Origin: Brevinema andersonii
GTDB taxonomy: Bacteria; Spirochaetota; DYKD01
Direction: 5' to 3'
DNA length: 41,208 nt
Assembly (NCBI GenBank): GCA_020722765.1
Contig: DYKD01000023.1
Location: 1 to 41,208 of the forward strand
Shown: one piece after another, positions 6,964 to 15,361 of the stretch
Layout of the letters: each line of letters starts with the position of its first letter
How positions within the stretch are numbered: position 1 is the stretch's first letter
Position numbers and translations under genes: made by a program
The notes under the pieces: model-generated
Told to the model about the DNA's origin: nothing
Database searches by the model: none
The model's input: only the letters and a program-made list of their open reading frames with translations

Positions 6964-9708
6964 ATGCTCGAAAGAAATGCTCTTCAAAACAAGATATTCT
7001 TTTCCCTTTCTCCAACAGAAACGCTCTCACTTCTTGAATCCTCTGCAGCAGGACTCAGTTCTGCTGAGGCTGGTAGAAGGAGAGCTCATTTCGGTCCAAA
7101 CACCATAACCCCCAAAAAAGGCACTCCCCCCATCATCATGTTCCTCTTACAGTTCAACCAACCTCTCATCTATATCCTTTTGGTTGCTGGCATCATCACT
7201 GCCTTGCTCCAGGAATGGGTCGATTCAAGTGTCATTTTCGGAGTTGTCCTCATTAATGCAATCATTGGGTTTGTCCAGGAATACAAGGCCATACAAGCTA
7301 TTGACGCTCTAGCAAAAGCAGCGTCAAGCGATGCAACTGTCATCAGGGATGGGAAAAAACAGAGGATCCCAACACCAGAACTGACTATCGGTGATATTGT
7401 GATGCTGCAATCCGGAGACAAGATTCCTGCTGATCTTCGTCTTATACACGTCAAAGAACTTCAGGTCGATGAGTCCGCACTCACTGGCGAATCAGTTCCT
7501 GTTTCAAAAAATACGGAAGTGTTAAAAACTGATACTGTACTTGCTGACAGGAAAAATTCCGCTTTCGCTTCCATGCTCGTCACTTATGGAACAGCCACAG
7601 GGGTAGTGACAGCCATAGGCGATGATACGGAAATCGGAAAAATCAACCAGATGATCGCTTCAGCGGATGTCCTTGTAACACCTCTGACGAAAAACATCGG
7701 AAAGTTCAGCCAAGTGATGCTTTATGTCATCCTTGTCTTAGCGGCTGTTACATTCGTGATTGGCATGATCCGTGGTGAAAAAGCGCTCGATATGTTCCTG
7801 GCAGCTGTGGCTCTTTCTGTGGGAGCCATTCCTGAAGGTCTTCCTGCAGCACTCACGATTACATTGGCAATCGGTGTTTCGAAAATGGCCAAACGCAACG
7901 CCATCATCCGCAAGCTACCAGCAGTGGAAACCTTGGGGAGCACATCTGTCATCTGTTCGGACAAGACAGGAACACTCACACAGAACCAGATGACAGTCCA
8001 GGAAATTTTTTCCGGAGATGTCAAGATGGAAGTCACAGGTGTCGGGTACGCACCCTCTGGAGAATTCATACTGAATGGAAGCGTGATTGATCCGCATAAG
8101 AATGCGGCGTTGCAGGAATGCCTCATAGCAGGAATCCTCTGCAATGATACAAATATTGTCCATCATGAGAATCATTGGAAAGTGGAAGGTGATCCGACAG
8201 AAGCCTGTCTCATCACATCAGCGGAAAAAGCAGGATTCAAACGCAACGAACTTTCCCACAGGCTTCCTAGAATCGATACTGTCCCTTTTGAATCACAGCA
8301 TCAGTACATGGCGACCTTGCATGATGATACTGGGAACAAAACAAAGAAAGCATATCTGAAAGGATCCATAGAAAGTGTCCTTGTCCACTGTGTTGATTCT
8401 TTGAATGCGGACGGAAGCAAAACCTCATTCCATTCAGACGAAATCCATGACATAGCAGCTTCTATGGCCAAACAAGGGCTACGTATTCTTGCTTTCGCAT
8501 CAAAAAACATGCCTTCAGAAATGACTGACCTCACTCACAAGGATATTATTAAAGGATGGACATTCCTAGGATTGCAAGCCATGATCGATCCTGCAAGACC
8601 TGAAGTCATTACAGCCATCAAAGCCTGCCAATCAGCAGGAATCAGAGTCAAGATGATAACAGGAGACCACGAAATCACAGCACTCGCCATTGCCAAAAAC
8701 ATAGGAATTGTGAATGAAACCAACAAACCAGATTCTGAACTTGTGCTTAATGGCAAAAAAATCTCAGCCCTTTCAGATTCAGAACTGGAACCCTTGTCAG
8801 AACAAATCTCTGTGTTTGCACGGGTAGCACCAGAGGACAAGTTGCGTCTTGTAAAAGCATTACAAAAAAAAGGCGATTCAGTGGCTATGACCGGAGATGG
8901 AGTGAATGATGCGCCTTCCTTGAAACAGGCGAATATCGGTATTGCCATGGGAATCACAGGAACAGATGTTGCCAAAGAAACAGCAGACATGATCCTTACA
9001 GACGATAATTTTGCTACCATTGAAGCGGCTGTTGAAGAAGGTCGTGGTGTTTATGACAATCTCATCAAGTTCATCACATGGACTCTTCCCACAAATTTTG
9101 GAGAAGGTGTTCTGATTCTCGCGGCCATTGTTGCAGGATTGACACTTCCCATACTTCCTGTCCAGATCTTATGGATCAATATGACAACAGCTGTTTTTCT
9201 CGGTCTGATGCTCGCCTTCGAGCCTAAAGAACCCCATATCATGGAACGTTCCCCGCGAAAATCAAATGAACCAGTCTTGTCCGGTTTTGTGATCACACAG
9301 ATTGTACTTGTTGGTTTTCTTCTTTGCGTAGCCTCATTCGGCTTTTTTGACTGGGCTATCAGATCAGGAAGAAGCGCTGAAGTGGCACGTACGATCGCTG
9401 TCAACATTTTTGTAATGGGCGAACTCTTCTATCTTTTCAATTGCCGTTCACTCCGCTTACCTCTCGTCAATCTTAATTTCTTCAGCAACATTCCGCTCAT
9501 AGCCGGAGTCCTGTTTACTCTCTTCCTGCAGATTGTATTCACTTATATCCCCTTCATGAATACAGCTTTCAAGAGCCAACCTTTGGGTCTCTTTGACTGG
9601 GTCTACATAACCGGTGTAGGACTTGCCATCTTCATCATCATCGAGATTGAGAAAGCTGTGATTGATGTCATAGAAAGGAAAAAGAGAAAAACTTTCAAAA
9701 CCGCCTGA
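6964..9708 (+). CDS. Cation-transporting P-type ATPase (PacL/SERCA-like)
   Basis: This 914-residue integral membrane pump belongs to the P2-type ATPases, which export Ca2+ or exchange monovalent cations. In order: N-terminal cation ATPase domain (1-55), membrane pair near 58-106, actuator TGES at 174-177, membrane pair with PEGLPA at 290-295, phosphorylated Asp333 in CSDKTGTLTQ, ATP-binding domain, hinge TGDGVNDAPSLKQANIG, and six C-terminal membrane segments. An intact catalytic core and full length argue that it works. PEGLPA in M4 is shared by Ca2+ and Na+/K+ types, so the ion is not certain. It has its own leader with AAAGGA before ATG 6964 and stands alone. Confidence 0.93.
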   Translation: MLERNALQNKIFFSLSPTETLSLLESSAAGLSSAEAGRRRAHFGPNTITPKKGTPPIIMFLLQFNQPLIYILLVAGIITALLQEWVDSSVIFGVVLINAIIGFVQEYKAIQAIDALAKAASSDATVIRDGKKQRIPTPELTIGDIVMLQSGDKIPADLRLIHVKELQVDESALTGESVPVSKNTEVLKTDTVLADRKNSAFASMLVTYGTATGVVTAIGDDTEIGKINQMIASADVLVTPLTKNIGKFSQVMLYVILVLAAVTFVIGMIRGEKALDMFLAAVALSVGAIPEGLPAALTITLAIGVSKMAKRNAIIRKLPAVETLGSTSVICSDKTGTLTQNQMTVQEIFSGDVKMEVTGVGYAPSGEFILNGSVIDPHKNAALQECLIAGILCNDTNIVHHENHWKVEGDPTEACLITSAEKAGFKRNELSHRLPRIDTVPFESQHQYMATLHDDTGNKTKKAYLKGSIESVLVHCVDSLNADGSKTSFHSDEIHDIAASMAKQGLRILAFASKNMPSEMTDLTHKDIIKGWTFLGLQAMIDPARPEVITAIKACQSAGIRVKMITGDHEITALAIAKNIGIVNETNKPDSELVLNGKKISALSDSELEPLSEQISVFARVAPEDKLRLVKALQKKGDSVAMTGDGVNDAPSLKQANIGIAMGITGTDVAKETADMILTDDNFATIEAAVEEGRGVYDNLIKFITWTLPTNFGEGVLILAAIVAGLTLPILPVQILWINMTTAVFLGLMLAFEPKEPHIMERSPRKSNEPVLSGFVITQIVLVGFLLCVASFGFFDWAIRSGRSAEVARTIAVNIFVMGELFYLFNCRSLRLPLVNLNFFSNIPLIAGVLFTLFLQIVFTYIPFMNTAFKSQPLGLFDWVYITGVGLAIFIIIEIEKAVIDVIERKKRKTFKTA

Positions 9709-9915
9709 TGATGAATCGCTTTAACCCAACTTCACCCGAAAAAAGTCAAATTCCAACCAATAAAGTTACACTTTTTAGCCTCTTGTAACCTGTTCCATAG
9801 CTATTAATGAATTGAAAACTGATTATGTATCTTTGGAAGAGGTTGCCTTCAATCCCTTTGATCTAATGATAGTTCTAATCGATGATAAAACAAGCCTAAA
9901 TGCTAAGATTCCCTT

Positions 9916-9944
9916 TTGACTTTCATATATCTTTTTGGTATCTT
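9916..9944 (+). promoter_or_regulatory. Probable dcd promoter
   Basis: TTGACT (9916-9921) lies 17 bases before TATCTT (9939-9944), about 40 bases before the dcd start. TTAGGAGG follows just ahead of ATG 9987. The rest of the 278-base gap after the ATPase (9709-9986) shows no terminator or gene that I can support. Confidence 0.5.
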
Positions 9945-9986
9945 CGATATGCCTTAGAAACATTTTGACCTATTTTAGGAGGCTCC

Positions 9987-10535
9987 ATGTCCATCCTTTC
10001 AGACCGCGAAATCAAGAGACTTTCAGTTGAACAGAAGATGATTGAACCATTCATAGACAAGCAGATACGTGACAACTGCATCTCCTATGGTCTCTCCTCC
10101 TACGGATATGACTTCAGGATTTCAGATGAGTTCCATGTATTCCATGAAGAGAAGATTGTTGATCCCAAAAATGTGAAGATGGATAACTTCAAAGTTGTTA
10201 AGGAAACCGTGCATCTCCTCAAGCCTGGACATACTGTCCTTGCCAAGACAGTTGAATATTTCCGTATTCCCCGAGACATACTGACCATCTGCTTTGGAAA
10301 ATCAACTTATGCCCGCTGCGGGATCCTCATCAATGTCACACCGTTCGAACCCGAATGGGAAGGCTTTGCCACAATTTCCATAACCAATACGTCCCATGTT
10401 CCAGTCAAAATCTATGCGAATGAAGGGATAGCGCAACTCATATTTATGAAGGCAGATGATATCTGCGAAACTTCGTACAAGGACAAGAAGGGGAAATACC
10501 AGGCACAGCAGTCTGTCACTTACGCGAAGGTGTGA
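9987..10535 (+). CDS. dcd: dCTP deaminase family protein (catalytic Glu replaced)
   Basis: The 182-residue trimeric dCTP deaminase family converts dCTP to dUTP for thymidylate synthesis. Family blocks are SYGLSSYGYDFRIS (33-46), FGKSTYARCGILINVTPFEP (103-122) with the Ser and Arg of the active site, and IYANEGIAQLIF near the C-terminus. The position usually held by the catalytic Glu (in related enzymes WEGYVTLEFSNTT) is here FATISITNTS, with Ser131. No other Glu sits next to it. The gene is otherwise full length with a good ribosome site. It may be a variant with altered chemistry or a nucleotide-binding homologue. Confidence 0.88.
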   Translation: MSILSDREIKRLSVEQKMIEPFIDKQIRDNCISYGLSSYGYDFRISDEFHVFHEEKIVDPKNVKMDNFKVVKETVHLLKPGHTVLAKTVEYFRIPRDILTICFGKSTYARCGILINVTPFEPEWEGFATISITNTSHVPVKIYANEGIAQLIFMKADDICETSYKDKKGKYQAQQSVTYAKV

Positions 10536-10546
10536 TTCGTCAAAGT

Positions 10547-11012
10547 CTAAATAATCGTTTTAATGCCATAATCCGAAAACCTAACATCTCCCGTAACAAC
10601 AGTAGCATCTACATCAATGGCTGACGCTATGATGAATCTATCTGCGGGATCCTTATGATGCCAAGGTAAATCATTGGCACTACACATAACAGTAAGAGTC
10701 AAGGGATATAAAGTAAGATTGTAAAAACTCATTACAGATTCAAACCATCGCAGCCCTTACGGTGTACAGAAGGAGTGCGGCAAATGAGTAATTGTAAAAA
10801 CTCATTACAGATTCAAACCATCGCAGAGGTTCTTCAGGCAGTTTCAATTCCTTATGTGCAACCTTTAAACTTATTTCCCATGCAGATATAGGAGAAACAT
10901 ACACAACAGAAGCTGTCTGTATTATATCCAAAGCCTGTTTTGATAATTCCTTCTTGTCTCCAGCCAACCAGATTATAGCACAGGTGTCAAGCAATAATTT
11001 CTTTTCAAACAT
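10547..11012 (-). pseudogene. VapC-type PIN toxin broken by a 73-bp insertion
   Basis: The toxin starts at ATG 11012 (MFEKKLLLDTCAIIWLAGD), overlaps the antitoxin stop by eight bases and continues through VSPISAWEISLKVAHKELKLP to MSFYN. A 73-bp insert (36 bp duplicated plus 37 bp new) then shifts the frame, giving a stop at 10742-10740. The true C-terminus continues in another frame from 10732: SANDLPWHHKDPADRFIIAS and then VTGDVRFSDYGIKTII. Removing 73 bp restores one frame of 130 residues, the normal PIN length, with all acidic positions present. The toxin is thus inactivated by a recent small rearrangement. Confidence 0.85.
10718..10826. repeat. 36-bp direct repeat flanking 37-bp insert in the PIN gene
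   Basis: The 36 bases at 10718-10753 recur exactly at 10791-10826 (both begin ATTGTAAAAACTCATTACAG). Between them lie 37 bases (10754-10790) with no other copy that I found. Copy plus insert is 73 bp, which is not a multiple of three. Identical copies suggest a young event. Confidence 0.95.
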
Positions 11013-11229
11013 TCTCCCATTCCTTTTCAGTAGGTTGCAACAGATCCCCTTTAATGACAAGAGGCTTTAGTTTGGGATTATTCCGCAATCTTGAACCCTT
11101 AGGCACAGAAATCATTTCAACAACAGGTTTGCCATGCTTCTGTATTAATACAGGTTCTCCATTACGTTCTATTCCAGAAATCAGATTTGAAAGACGGTTT
11201 TTTGCTTCATGCAAATCAACTATTATCAT
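11005..11229 (-). CDS. Phd/YefM-type antitoxin, partner of broken PIN toxin
   Basis: From ATG 11229, chosen for GGAG six bases upstream (the frame is open to ATG 11241), this 74-residue protein reads IIVDLHEAKNRLSNLISGIE and VLIQKHGKPVVEMISVP. This is the Phd fold, with a DNA-binding N-terminus and an acidic tail (PTEKEWENV) that would cover the toxin. Phd-PIN pairs are common VapBC variants. It overlaps the toxin start and is preceded by a strong promoter with an inverted-repeat operator. With its toxin frameshifted it may persist as an orphan repressor. Confidence 0.85.
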   Translation of the reverse strand: MIIVDLHEAKNRLSNLISGIERNGEPVLIQKHGKPVVEMISVPKGSRLRNNPKLKPLVIKGDLLQPTEKEWENV

Positions 11230-11243
11230 GTTTTTCTCCATCA

Positions 11244-11285
11244 GTCAATCTGGTCAAATATAACCAGATTGACCAAAAAAGTCAA
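11244..11285 (-). promoter_or_regulatory. Promoter and operator of the Phd/PIN pair
   Basis: On the minus strand, TTGACT (11285-11280) is 17 bases from TATATT (11262-11257). A perfect 11-bp inverted repeat, GTCAATCTGGT (11244-11254) and ACCAGATTGAC (11263-11273), with an 8-base spacer centres on the -10 element. This is the expected arrangement for autoregulation by the antitoxin. Confidence 0.75.
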
Positions 11286-11291
11286 GACCCT

Positions 11292-13778
11292 TTATATGAA
11301 CAGGTTCACATTCGACTGTTCTGCGGCTTCAAGATAGGCAGCCACTCCTCCCACCTTGATACCGTCAATCAGCTCCTCGCGTTTGATGCCCATCACATCC
11401 ATGGACATCTGGCACGCAATGATTTCCACGCCACTCTTCAGCGCGCTTTCCATCAGCCTCTCCAAAGTATCAATCTTTTTCTTTTTCATGATCATATTCA
11501 TCATACGTGGTCCCAAGCCACCCATATTCATCTTGGAAAGCTTAAGATGATCCATATCCTTTGGCATCATGAATCCGAACATTTTTGAGATGAGTTCTTT
11601 CTTCACTTTTGGTGGATGCTTTTTCTTGAGTATGTTCAATCCCCAAAAGGTAAAGAACATCGTCATCTTACGCCCCATGGCACGAGCGCCATTGGCAATG
11701 ACAAATGCAGCCAAGACCTTGTCAAAATCATCATTAAAAACGATGATCGTCTTCTCGTTCTTATTGATAGAACTGCCAGCCCCACCCTGCGAAGAACCTG
11801 TCTCATTTTTCCTGATGATGGCTTCCACTTTTCCATGTTCTTCTGCCAGCTTGAGCAGGGTGTGTCCTGTCATGTTACACCATGATTTCACATCACGGGC
11901 AAACCCAGGGTCTGATGCCAGAACCCTGATGTTGTTTCCAACACCAAGCTTGTCAATCCCTTCTTTCAACTTGATGACAGGACCAGGACATTGCATTCCA
12001 CATGCGTCAATATCAACATATCCTTTGCTTAGCTGGCTGTTTACCAGATCGGTATTGTCTTCATCCAGCCGTCTTATCTCATCATTCTTTAAGACCTTGT
12101 ACTTATCATAAATATCAACATTGCTCTGGATAGCAGTGACTGTCTCCCATGTCTTATATCCACCTGCCAAATCATAGACATCCTTGAAATCATTCTCCGC
12201 CAATATCCTACAGGCGATATATGCACGAAGACCAACGGCACAATAGACATAGATTTTCTTATCTTTTGGAATATCATTAAGCCTATTTCTCAACTCATCC
12301 ACTGGAATATTGATGGCGCCTTCAATCATTCCTATCAAAGTCTCAGGCTGGGTTCTAACATCCAAGATTATGGATGAATCCTTATCCCTGCGGAGCAGTT
12401 CTTTCCATGTGCAAGTCTTGAATTTTCCAGTATGGATATTCTCAGCAACAAAACCGAGCATATTGACTGGAGCTTTAGCTGACGAGAAAGGCGGTGCATA
12501 GGCCTGTTCAATCTCTTTCAGCTGGAAAATTGTCATTCCCAACTGAGTGGCAATAGAAAGCTGTTCCATGATCTTGTCAACGCCGTCATATCCAACAGCT
12601 TGTCCACCCAAGACCCTGCCATCTTCAGTATGATAATTTAGTTTCAATGTGAATGGCAATGCTCCAGGATAGTATCCTGCATGGGAGGAAGAATGGATAA
12701 GCACAGTTGAATAGGGAATTTTTTTCAATTTCAGAAACCGTTCATTGAACCCTGTAACACCAACCGAAAGATCGAAAACTTTCATCACAGCAGTCCCATT
12801 CGACCCATTGAACTTTTCCTTGTCTCCAAAAACGATGTTATTGGCTATGATACGCGCCTGTTTGTTTGCAGGACCCGCCAGAGGAATGAGCCTCTTGAAC
12901 TTGAAAACCGGGTCCCAAGTCTCAATTGCATCTCCTGCAGCGTAGATATCCGGATGGGAAGTCTTCATGAACTCATCAACATAGATTCCACCAGTCTCCC
13001 CTATTGTCAGACCTGCATTCTTGGCAAGCCTGATTTCCGGCTTCACTCCCACAGACATGATGACAAGATCCGCTGAAAGGGTTTTCCCGTTTCTTAACTG
13101 CACTAGGATTCTGTCAATATCATCACTGAAGGCTGTTACCTGGGAATCAAGATAAAATTCCATGTTCTTCGCTTTCAAATGCTGATGGACAATCGCTGCA
13201 AGTTCATAATCAAGAGGGGCAATCACCTGGCTTGCCATTTCAATGAGTGTGACAAAAATTCCCATGGCATGAAGGTTTTCTGCCATCTCAAGACCTATAT
13301 ATCCACCCCCCACAATAATGACATGCTGAGGCCTCTTTTCAGACATGAAGTTCTTGATCCTGTCCGCATCCTCTACATCTCTCAAAGTAAATATTCGTTT
13401 GCTTGAATTGCCTGGGACTGGCGGCATGACAGGTTCAGCGCCAGGTGTAAGAACCAGCTTGTCAAAAGTCTCAGCATATTCCTTACCAGTCTGGCGGTCC
13501 AATATCGAAACGCTCTTTTGCACAGGATCTATGGAAAGGACCTCATTCTCAACACGCACATCTACATTGAAACGGTCTTTAAAAGATTCTGGAGTCTGCA
13601 AAAGGATCTGTTGCCTGTCCTTGATGACATCCCCGATATAATACGGGAGACCACAGTTGGCGTAAGAGACATGCTTTCCGCGTTCAAGGATAATAATTTC
13701 CGATTTCTCATCAATTCTTCGCAACCGTGCCGCAACACTGGCACCACCAGCTACACCGCCAACAATGACAACCTTCAT
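11292..13778 (-). CDS. CoA-disulfide reductase-like fusion with rhodanese, TusA and DsrE domains
   Basis: This 828-residue fusion comprises: FAD/NAD(P)H disulfide reductase (1-330; VGGVAGGASVAARLRR, single redox Cys42 in YANCGLPYY), dimerisation domain (340-445), rhodanese (455-545; Cys513 in YCAVGLRAYIACR), TusA/SirA domain (580-650; Cys597 in CGMQCPGPVIKLKEG) and a DsrE-like C-terminal domain (665-828; Cys789 in ACQMSMDVMG). CoADR-type enzymes reduce CoA disulfides, CoA persulfides or polysulfide. The added carriers would receive and pass on persulfide sulfur. All candidate thiols are kept. AGGAGG precedes ATG 13778. The gene stands alone. The physiological substrate is not known. Confidence 0.92.
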   Translation of the reverse strand: MKVVIVGGVAGGASVAARLRRIDEKSEIIILERGKHVSYANCGLPYYIGDVIKDRQQILLQTPESFKDRFNVDVRVENEVLSIDPVQKSVSILDRQTGKEYAETFDKLVLTPGAEPVMPPVPGNSSKRIFTLRDVEDADRIKNFMSEKRPQHVIIVGGGYIGLEMAENLHAMGIFVTLIEMASQVIAPLDYELAAIVHQHLKAKNMEFYLDSQVTAFSDDIDRILVQLRNGKTLSADLVIMSVGVKPEIRLAKNAGLTIGETGGIYVDEFMKTSHPDIYAAGDAIETWDPVFKFKRLIPLAGPANKQARIIANNIVFGDKEKFNGSNGTAVMKVFDLSVGVTGFNERFLKLKKIPYSTVLIHSSSHAGYYPGALPFTLKLNYHTEDGRVLGGQAVGYDGVDKIMEQLSIATQLGMTIFQLKEIEQAYAPPFSSAKAPVNMLGFVAENIHTGKFKTCTWKELLRRDKDSSIILDVRTQPETLIGMIEGAINIPVDELRNRLNDIPKDKKIYVYCAVGLRAYIACRILAENDFKDVYDLAGGYKTWETVTAIQSNVDIYDKYKVLKNDEIRRLDEDNTDLVNSQLSKGYVDIDACGMQCPGPVIKLKEGIDKLGVGNNIRVLASDPGFARDVKSWCNMTGHTLLKLAEEHGKVEAIIRKNETGSSQGGAGSSINKNEKTIIVFNDDFDKVLAAFVIANGARAMGRKMTMFFTFWGLNILKKKHPPKVKKELISKMFGFMMPKDMDHLKLSKMNMGGLGPRMMNMIMKKKKIDTLERLMESALKSGVEIIACQMSMDVMGIKREELIDGIKVGGVAAYLEAAEQSNVNLFI

Positions 13779-13864
13779 GCAACTCCTCCTAGCATCAAAA
13801 TCCTAATAAAAATAAAGAGATAATATGCAAAGTCAAACATTTGAATTCGAAAGAAAAGGATATG

Positions 13865-14368
13865 TTATCTGGATTTTCCCCAAACCATGTCATAAAAAAG
13901 AAGCCCTTGTTTCAATGAATCCTTTAAAAAAACAATTTCCTTTGTTTTTTTGACATGATGCACGGAAAGTTCCCTATTCACAAGGGGTTTATAGGATGAG
14001 GAGCGAAGGATGGATGCCAATTTTAACCAATCCATCTTACCTGAAAACAAAGGTTTATGTTGATCACTTTTGCCATTATTATCATGCAAGTGAACAGCAA
14101 TCAGACGATGTTTCATCATCTCTAACCTATCCAAAGATTTTCAAAAGCCATTCTTACACCAAAAGTTTTGGATATTTTACTTAATCCTTTTAGAGACCGA
14201 AGAGCCTGGATACGAAGTTTGACTAACAGTGTCTTGTCCTTATTTCCAGTGATGCACCCCTTGGACATAAGGGAAACCAGCATTTGCAATATTTTTCAAT
14301 GCAGGTTCAGGATCACCAAGCGAACTGAAATAATCAGTAGCTATAGAGACAGGCAGATCTGATTTCAT
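13865..14368 (-). pseudogene. Decayed sugar-phosphate isomerase/epimerase (TIM barrel)
   Basis: From ATG 14368 the minus strand reads MKSDLPVSIATDYFSSLGDP, then GFPYVQGVHHW before TAA, the N-terminus of a xylose-isomerase-like TIM-barrel protein. In another frame follow LRIQALRSLKGLSKI and FGVRMAFENLW. In a third come HRLIAVHLHDNNGKSDQHKP and FSGKMDWLKL, the usual C-terminal metal-site region. Stops, at least two frameshifts and a large internal deletion (a normal protein has about 270 residues) show an inactive remnant. The 89-residue C-terminal frame at 13865-14134 is part of it. Confidence 0.8.
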
Positions 14369-14388
14369 ATATGCTCCAAGAAAAAGGA

Positions 14389-14805
14389 TTACAAATGCAA
14401 CACGAGCGGGAAAAGCAGCAAGCCTATTGAAAGAACGCTTATCAGAACCAGAAGAAAAAGGAGTATCCCTGTCTTAAGACCTGCCTTAGCAAGCCTCTTA
14501 AATCCAATATAGGAAAATAGAGACAGGATCAGAATTGACAGCCCGGAGTAAAAATATCTTGAAAACAGAATCAGGAGCATGGCAAACGGATATATCACTT
14601 CAAGAAGAAACATCCATCCCAGTTCAGCACGGACTGACGAGATCATATCAGTGACTTCAGACTGGCTTTCTCCTATTGATTGCCTGTTGACATCTGAAAG
14701 GGATGCCAACAATCCTATAACCTTGACCATACGTTGAACATTGATGATTTTAAAAATCTCATAACCCGCGAAAAGGATCATGAAGAAACGCGCAATCTCG
14801 TCCAA
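14389..14805 (-). CDS. Small integral membrane protein, unknown function
   Basis: This 138-residue hydrophobic protein has membrane segments near 5-30 (FFMILFAGYEIFKII), 63-83 (GWMFLLEVIYPFAMLLILF), 86-105 and 113-138. A polar loop near 35-60 contains SLSDVNRQSIGESQSEVTDM. I do not recognise the family. It starts 14 bases after the cobalamin adenosyltransferase stop and is probably the last gene of the same transcript. No enzyme motif is visible. Confidence 0.6.
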   Translation of the reverse strand: MDEIARFFMILFAGYEIFKIINVQRMVKVIGLLASLSDVNRQSIGESQSEVTDMISSVRAELGWMFLLEVIYPFAMLLILFSRYFYSGLSILILSLFSYIGFKRLAKAGLKTGILLFLLVLISVLSIGLLLFPLVLHL

Positions 14806-14819
14806 ACAGACTCCTTATA

Positions 14820-15344
14820 TCAGTATTCAATACCTTCACGGGCTTGGTATCCTTTTCGGAAAGGATGCCGGACTTCCTTAAACTCCGTAACAAGGTGAAT
14901 CCGATTCAACATGATCTTAGGAAGCTTTCTGCCTGTCAAGACAAGATCCAGATGCTCCGGTTTTTTTACAATCACTTCCATCACCTTCTGCTTGTCCAAC
15001 ATGTCAAGGCAATTGAGGATCTCATCAAGAACAACCAGATCATATTCAGGCATCTGGGATACAGCAATATCAAGAAGCTTACGCTGATCCTCTTTTACCA
15101 ATTTCAAAGATGGTCTTTTTTTCTTTGGATAAAAAAGAGGATGGGTATAAGAGGCTTGTATTCCATAAAATCCCGGAAACCTATTAAGCAACTGTATTTC
15201 TCCACTTTTCCATTCTGATGTCTTAAGAAACTGGACAAACAAAACCTTATAACCATGATACAAAGCCCTTAAAGAAAGGCCAGCAGCTGACGTTGTCTTT
15301 CCTTTTCCTGCACCAAAATAGGCTTGGACAATCCCATTCCGCAT
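14820..15344 (-). CDS. cobA: Cob(I)alamin adenosyltransferase, CobA/BtuR type
   Basis: This 174-residue cytoplasmic enzyme transfers the adenosyl group of ATP to cob(I)alamin to make coenzyme B12. The P-loop is GAGKGKTT at 11-18, the family form, followed by SAAGLSLRALYHGYKVLFVQFLK. DLVVLDEILNCLDM provides the Walker B-like segment, and DLVLTGRKLP is the conserved C-terminal block. Length is slightly below the roughly 195 residues of E. coli BtuR, which has an N-terminal extension. It starts 17 bases after the last flagellar-cluster gene, so it may share that transcript. Confidence 0.88.
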   Translation of the reverse strand: MRNGIVQAYFGAGKGKTTSAAGLSLRALYHGYKVLFVQFLKTSEWKSGEIQLLNRFPGFYGIQASYTHPLFYPKKKRPSLKLVKEDQRKLLDIAVSQMPEYDLVVLDEILNCLDMLDKQKVMEVIVKKPEHLDLVLTGRKLPKIMLNRIHLVTEFKEVRHPFRKGYQAREGIEY

Positions 15345-15361
15345 TTTCCCTCCCCAGCTAT

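Noticed and set aside
9779-9919. Open stretch reading NELKTDYVSLEEVAFNPFD after the ATPase
   Set aside because: It looks somewhat protein-like but has no start or ribosome site and no recognised family; it overlaps the dcd promoter. Left as possible remnant only.
10718-10826. CRISPR-like repeat-spacer unit
   Set aside because: Only two copies, 36 bp with 37-bp spacing, both coding within a PIN gene and with no cas genes; a coding duplication explains it.
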